Below are positions 58,551 to 64,000 of a DNA stretch of 64,000 nt, one piece after another; position 1 is the first letter of the stretch, and each line of letters opens with the position of its first letter. Both the position numbers and the translations under genes were made by a program. The notes beneath the pieces are model-generated. The model saw only the letters and a list, made by a program, of their open reading frames with translations, had not been told where the DNA came from and made no database searches. This stretch comes from Liolophura sinensis (taxonomy: Eukaryota > Mollusca > Polyplacophora > Chitonida > Chitonidae), in contig NC_088302.1 in NCBI RefSeq assembly GCF_032854445.1, positions 28,930,330 to 28,994,329 of the forward strand. Reading direction: 5' to 3'.

Positions 58551-59190
58551 CCATGTGGCTCCTTGTCTCCCTCCACATTCAGACTTGTGTGCACAACCAC
58601 AGCACTGACATCTATTATTTCCGAAAATCTACCTTATCGTTTCACAATATTGTCTTCCCGATTGAGGTACAGTTTTTGTTTATTTTTCTATCATTGGAAC
58701 CTTGTAGTTTCTTACCACAAAACATTACATTACAAAAAATGAAACCTGCCGCAATAGCGACTATGAAAAAGTCTTTCAGTTCCATTTATTCTATATTTTG
58801 GTTGTACCTTTTTCCAGGAAACACCGTCATTTCAGTGAAATAGTCTTGAGTGTAATGTAAACCCAATCCAAAGTGTGCGGTATGAATGTTTAAATCTGCA
58901 CAATAACCTGTTAAGTGTAAACTATGAATGGTTAGATGCCTGATATTTGGACTGCAAGGTCAGCGAATAGCATCCGTGTAGATGTTATTAATCAGAAGTC
59001 AAAAGAAGCGCTGTGAAAAGGGCGTGATTACCCTTCTGTCTGGCGACCACTCAGACTTCACCTTGTTTCTCAATTTAAAAATCAGTGAGCTAATGGGACA
59101 GACTGCCGTAGATATTAGCTCTTTAAGCCTTACTGGTATCAAAGTCCACCAATGACCTACGTTTTCAAATAGCTTTTCTAATAAACACGG
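58551..59190. other. No gene recognised
   Basis: AT-rich sequence. The 109-codon frame at 58514-58843 begins in the SINE tail and has no motif. Confidence 0.45.
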
Positions 59191-59192
59191 CA

Positions 59193-59385
59193 CCATTGCG
59201 GTCGCTATGAGTTCAAGTCCAGCTCATGCTGGCGGCCGTACGTGAGAAGGTCTTGCAGCAACCTGCGGATGGTCGTGGGTTTCCCCCAGGCTCTGCCCGG
59301 TTTCCACCCACCATAATGCTGGCCGCCGTCGTATAAGTGAAATATTCTTGAGTACGGCGTAAAACATCAATCAAAAAAAAAATCT
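59193..59385 (+). mobile_element. SINE family A, near consensus, head truncated
   Basis: It begins at TTGCGGTCGCTATGAGTTCA (B-box-like GAGTTCAAGTCC). It continues through GTACGTGAGAAGGTCTTGCA, ACCTGCGGATGGTCGTGGGT and CCACCATAATGCTGGCCGCC to a tail ending in an A run. Only the first part of the tRNA-like head is missing. Confidence 0.9.
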
Positions 59386-60148
59386 AATAAACATGGTACG
59401 AGACACTCCTATAGTCACAGCCAAATGCTTAATAAATCTGCCAACTTTATTTTTTTAAAACATGCGTTAAAGTATCATACTTAGTCTGAATGCCCTGTGC
59501 CCATGTTGTTTATGTATCTTTACCAAAAGAGATTATGTTTTGCCAGCGTTTATTTGTCTAGCAGTCTGTCTGTCCTTCTATCCACAATTTTTTTTTTTAC
59601 TTCCAAAATGGTTCAATTTATCATTTACCGTGTATTAGTACATATATGCTTGGACAGTATTTATTTACAGATTGTTCATATTTTGAACGCTGCACGTATA
59701 AAAAAAACACAGCTTGGGTCTGAATAGGTTTGTTACAAATCGGATTGTAATGACAAACTTCGTTGCAATTTGTTATCATTTAATGCAAAAGAGTTTGTAT
59801 TTAACATATATTTTGTTATTTTGTCTTTGTTGCAATCTGTTCACTTTTATGCATAGTGGAATGCTATTTTAAGAGTGGAACTTTATGATAATTTCAACAT
59901 AGTTGTCTTTCTGAAAATAGAAGAAAAGTTGACGGTGGATGGAATGGGTTGATGAACGGAATATAACCGATTATAATAATTATTTAATCATAATCGATGA
60001 GTCATTTAAAATCATTATCCTGAAAAACTTTTCAACAAAACAGCTTATTTACACATATTTATATCGATGAACGAATTAATAATATTGATATATTACTCAA
60101 CTAAATTTGGGGAAGATGTAGAAGTAAAGGAATCTTTAACTGTACTGA
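59386..60148. other. No gene recognised
   Basis: AT-rich unique sequence between two family A copies in opposite orientation. Confidence 0.5.
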
Positions 60149-60362
60149 TTTTTTTTTGATTGGTGTTTTACGCCGGACTCAAGAATATTTCACTTATACT
60201 ACGGCGGCCAGCATTATGGTGGGTGGAAACCGGGCAGAGCCCGGGGAAAACCCACGACCATCCGCAGGTTGCGGCAGAAATTCCCACGTACGGCTGGAGA
60301 GGAAGCCAGCATGAGCTGGACTTGAACTCACAGCGACCGCATTGGTGAGAAACTCCTAGGTT
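60149..60362 (-). mobile_element. SINE family A, near consensus, reversed
   Basis: From a T run through GATTGGTGTTTTACGCCGGA, GGCGGCCAGCATTATGGTGG and CCATCCGCAGGTTGCGGCAG to GGACTTGAACTCACAGCGAC and TTGGTGAGAAACTCCTAGG. It mirrors the copy at 59.2 kb about 0.8 kb away, so the two form inverted repeats. Confidence 0.9.
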
Positions 60363-62053
60363 TAACTGTATTGATAAAGATCCGCTACATATTAAAAATG
60401 CATATTTTCCGGTATATATCATATTATCATACAATGTATTATGAAAATATTTCATGAAGCAATAGTGCTTTATTCATCGATATCAACATTTACCATCGGT
60501 AAATCTTACTACTTGGTTTATCTTTGCCAAGAAATAGATGCTGAAACCAGGCATTGAAACCGACCTTGGCATTCACATCGTCAACCGTAATGGACTTCCT
60601 TGGTCAATTATCGCAAGACCAGTTTTCCAAAGCAACGTTTCACACAAATATATCAAAAAAGAAATACAGTACACAGAGCTAAAGTAAGAAATTCATGATG
60701 GATTAATGTAATGATATTAAAGCGTCAAAAGTTTTAATGATGTCTGAAAGATGCAAGAAATGTTCTAGGTGTATACATTTATCATTGTCCAAATCGTGTA
60801 TTATGCTAAGATATAAGTTGTCGTTAATTAAATTCTACATCTCATCTCAGTTGTACTCTGACTGCAACACATCCCATGAGGTGACATTATTCAAAACTAT
60901 TTAGACAATGCCCTTAGTTCCGGTTGTATTGCTGTCGCGGATCTCAAGGGTTGGCTGCAATTGTATATTTACAGACAAGCAGTAATTATTCAAATGGGTT
61001 GGTGGTCTAGCAAATTTCCTTATAACCCTGTTCTTAGCTCTTCACTACAGGTGGTTCGAGTGGAAGCGAGTTGGATTCAAATGCATTCTTCATTGGTATA
61101 TATCGTCTATCTTTGTACGTGCCATATAAAAATCGATAATTGTAAATCCTGGCCTGTCGGTTTATAAATACTATAAATTAATCCCTGTTTACGTCATAGC
61201 GAGATAATAGTGATCTTCTCTATTATGCGCTATCTATCAAACATACTGACGGACATATATTGACAAATAACTGGAAGGTAGAGTTCAAAGAACGATTAAA
61301 ATCAAAAGTAAACGAAGCTTTTGTCAAATCCCCTTTCACAGAAAGATAAATACTGAGACGGATTTGCTTTCATGTCATGTTTTTAAGCCTTAACCTTTTT
61401 CACTTACCTCAGGGGTAATATTGATCGCTTGCTTGCTTTGATCACCACAGATGAATCTATTAATCACCTGATCATTGGATAATAGCGGCAAGCATTGTTG
61501 ATATCCGCAAGAAAATATTTAGTCGGATGTTTTGTATCTCAGAAAGATAACCTATATAGCCCATGTCTTCAGGAGTTTTTCGCAAAAAAACAACAACAAT
61601 TTTCTGAAACAAAATGATTTTTGTGGTAAAAAAGTTTTCGCTGCCTGTATAAGGTTTTGAAAAATTGTTATACCGCCATGAGATGATATAGGGTGGAGTA
61701 TACGGTTGCGTAGCTTTTGGGACGTCCCAGATTTTGTACACTGTATTACTGACGTTACATTAATTCAGGTATACTAGTGTTTACCCCATAATTCATACCT
61801 TTGTTCGTAGGGCTATTAAAGGCTACTACTAAATCAACGTTATCCTAGCGATGTAACAATTTGACCAGTCTGCAGTGTTTAACACAATACCTCAGCTCTG
61901 GGTGTTGTAAAAATCTGCAGAAAAGAGGACTTTCTCTGACTTGATTAAAATGAAGCAAGAGCCTACTCTCTCAGAAAATTCCCACTGATTCAGGCGTTGA
62001 AATGGATTTCGTCATGCTAATAGCATCTGCCTAAGAAAACTAACATTCCTAGT
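60363..62053. other. No gene recognised
   Basis: AT-rich unique sequence. No coding, RNA or repeat signal is convincing. Confidence 0.5.
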
Positions 62054-62256
62054 GGGCCCTCCGTGGCTCAGTTGATTAGCGCGCTAGCGCAGCGTAATGA
62101 CCCAGGAGCCTCTCACCAATGCGGTCGCTGTGAGTTCAAGTCCAGCTCATGCTGGCTTCCTCTCTGGCTGTAAGTGGGAAGGTCTGCCAGCAACCTGCGG
62201 ATGGTCGTGGGTTTTCACCGGGGTAAAACACCAATCAAATAAATAAATAAATAAAT
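62054..62256 (+). mobile_element. SINE family A with complete tRNA-like head, internal deletion
   Basis: The best-preserved head in the window: GGGCCCTCCGTGGCTCAGTT, an A box at 62064-62079 (TGGCTCAGTTGATTAG), GCGCGCTAGCGCAGCGTAAT and a B box at 62134-62143 (GTTCAAGTCC). After ATGGTCGTGGGTTTTCACCG the body jumps directly to TAAAACACCAATCAAATAAA, so about 100 bp of the usual central body are deleted. This copy shows that family A is a tRNA-derived Pol III element. Confidence 0.92.
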
Positions 62257-62469
62257 CTGAGAAGAACTGCAGTATTTTACATCGATATTGATAGTATAAT
62301 TGATGACGATGTTTCGAGACAGGTTCACCTTTGAGCACACACGAGTATCTAAATGTACAGGTCGGATGGGTGTCTGCATACAATAACTTGATGCCATGGA
62401 TGTCGTATCTGGTGTCTTCTCCTGGGCGTTCCAGGGAGAAAGGGTTATATTTAATTATTTCTCTGATTG

Positions 62470-62575
62470 AAGTCTTACACGGTACTCGGGAATATTTCAC
62501 TTTTTGCGACGGTGGCCAACATTTTGGTGGAAGGAGCCCTCGAGAAACCCACGACTATCAGCAGGTTGCTGGTAC
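62470..62575 (-). mobile_element. SINE family A, decayed, reversed
   Basis: CTTACACGGTACTCGGGAAT, ATTTCACTTTTTGCGACGGT, GGCCAACATTTTGGTGGAAG and GAAACCCACGACTATCAGCA are visible. Both ends are lost. Confidence 0.75.
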
Positions 62576-62878
62576 CTATGCGTTGAAACAGACATTCGTT
62601 TACTCGTTGTCAATCAATATGGACGCTCCAGGTCAATAATCCCCTAGCCAATTCTCAAAACGACGTCAAACACAAACCACCAAAGAACTAAGAAAGTATA
62701 AAAAGTACGGAAATAGGACTGAATCAAGCAAAGAGAAGCAGTCAACAGTTTTCAGTGATGTTGGAAAGGCGAAAAATATGCTCTATAGGCGAATGAATGA
62801 AATCAGTATGAACATCCGGTGCGATGGTAGTATAAAATATGAATCCCAGATGCGCTTTGGTTTTTACTCTCTGTTCTG

Positions 62879-62880
<2 letters not shown>

Positions 62881-62908
<28 letters not shown>
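62881..62908. repeat. T28 homopolymer
   Basis: A run of 28 T. On the minus strand it would be a poly(A) tract, but no element that I recognise ends here. Confidence 0.95.
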
Positions 62909-62912
<4 letters not shown>

Positions 62913-62928
62913 TTTACCAGATATAATG

Positions 62929-62983
62929 ACAATAGGCCGGATAATGCACAATAGGGCGGATAATGCACAATAGGCCGGATATC
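62929..62983. repeat. 19-bp tandem repeat, three units
   Basis: ACAATAGGCCGGATAATGC repeats three times, with single-base changes and a diverged end. Confidence 0.9.
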
Positions 62984-64000
62984 ACCGGGAATGTGGGACG
63001 ACTTGTTGAGTGCCTTACTGTCGTCGCTGCTCGGATTTTGCTCTCCACGCTGTCGTATATTATACGTTTTGAACAGCTGCATTCGACCCGCGATGAGATA
63101 CCTGTATTTGTGTATTATTCATAAACGAATTTAAAATTTTAATGGGATATCATGCCTAGAATATCGACCTACCTAAATCGCTGAAAACTGAGGGCTGCTT
63201 CCAGAATCTCTCCTACACGTTACCACTTAATATACTATTTATATAATTATTTCTTTTGTAGTATTTCTTTAAGAACTCTTGTTTTAGGTTCCTTTGTTAA
63301 TGGGTATTGGGATTATTGAATTGTAAAGCCGTTTCATAGTCAACGAGTGGTATACGAATGTTGGGCTTGATCCAGCTGATTATGTTGTTCAAAGGTCAAA
63401 TAAACAATTGTAGTCTGTTCATTATAGATTGAGTGCCGTTATCCCTTACATATCACATCTTCGATATTAAACCAAACCTAAGGTTACGGACTCTCATTCA
63501 GTGTGTCGATAACGGTGTCGCAGTTGTCTCCCTTCCTCTGTTTGCGACCTTAAAAATCGTCCCAAATTGGAACTGATACTATTGCCTAAATTTGATTAAT
63601 TCAATCTTCTCAGTTTTTCCTAGGAAATCAATGAAATTGTTTCCGACCGCGTGTCCCTCTCTCCCTCCGTAACCTATGATGCAGTGATAAACAAACTAAT
63701 ATTAAAACATTTAAAGTGACAATCTCAAACAAAATCAATTTGCGGTAATTGCCCACCACCCATCAAAATAGTTCGTAAGCTCGCGTAAAAATTTAGTTAA
63801 CTGAATTTCAGTTGAATTGATATGTGATATGTGATAAGTGACATGTGAGCAGTTTCCATACATACATGGTAGCTAGTCTCATTACTTTACATTTGTCTTG
63901 AACAGATTATGCTTGGAGTTTTTAATGTGGATCACGCAAACGTGTCAAATGGCATTCCTGTCGGCTGCTGTTTTGTGTTACGCTCTGTAAATAAGGCGGT
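62984..64000. other. No gene recognised
   Basis: AT-rich unique sequence to the end of the window. A small TGATATGTGATATGTGATAA-like run lies near 63817. Confidence 0.5.

Noticed and set aside
62147-62639. Overlapping frames on both strands of 100-117 codons
   Set aside because: They run through family A SINE sequence and carry no protein features.

Overview
This is a gene-poor, AT-rich stretch of an animal nuclear genome, most probably a marine mollusc or another lophotrochozoan. Four things point there: one gene split by spliceosomal introns, many dispersed tRNA-derived SINEs with A/T-rich tails, several minisatellites, and a Ty3/Gypsy-type LTR retrotransposon. Naming a mollusc is inference from the SINE tails and from the TMEM272-like gene family. 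Nothing looks bacterial or organellar.

Layout. 0-19 kb is mostly unique non-coding DNA. It holds SINE pieces, two decayed protein-like stretches (about 0.46-1.79 kb and 13.09-13.46 kb), a 109-bp tandem duplication (4.8-5.0 kb) and a 48-bp minisatellite (14.2-14.96 kb). At 19.36-20.82 kb lies a very regular array of about 73 units of 20 bp. 20.8-32.4 kb has SINEs, a 32-bp tandem repeat and long G runs, and no gene that I can recognise.

32.46-43.83 kb, minus strand, carries the only convincing host gene. It is a four-exon gene for a 310-residue, four-helix membrane protein of the TMEM272-like family. I assembled it from splice signals, matching phases and an in-frame stop just upstream of the ATG. 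Its introns contain a (TA)41 microsatellite, a 29-bp minisatellite of about 31 units, a divergent tandem repeat and a 19-bp-stem palindrome.

44.6-46.65 kb is a mosaic of 22-bp repeats, a short module present in both orientations, and two SINE families. 48.46-48.83 kb is a G-run minisatellite.

51.96-58.09 kb, minus strand, is a young LTR retrotransposon. Its two LTRs are both 1016 bp with two differences seen, it has a 4-bp target duplication, a PBS of tRNA-Pro type and a polypurine tract. One open frame of 1284 codons encodes Gag, protease, integrase and then RNase H. Integrase lies before RNase H, which is the Gmr1-type order, and the catalytic core of reverse transcriptase is absent although the frame stays open. 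The copy therefore looks non-autonomous yet recently mobile, and is the most notable object here. 58.2-64 kb returns to SINEs and non-coding DNA.

Apart from the split gene and the retroelement frame, nearly all open frames here are by-products of tandem repeats or SINEs.
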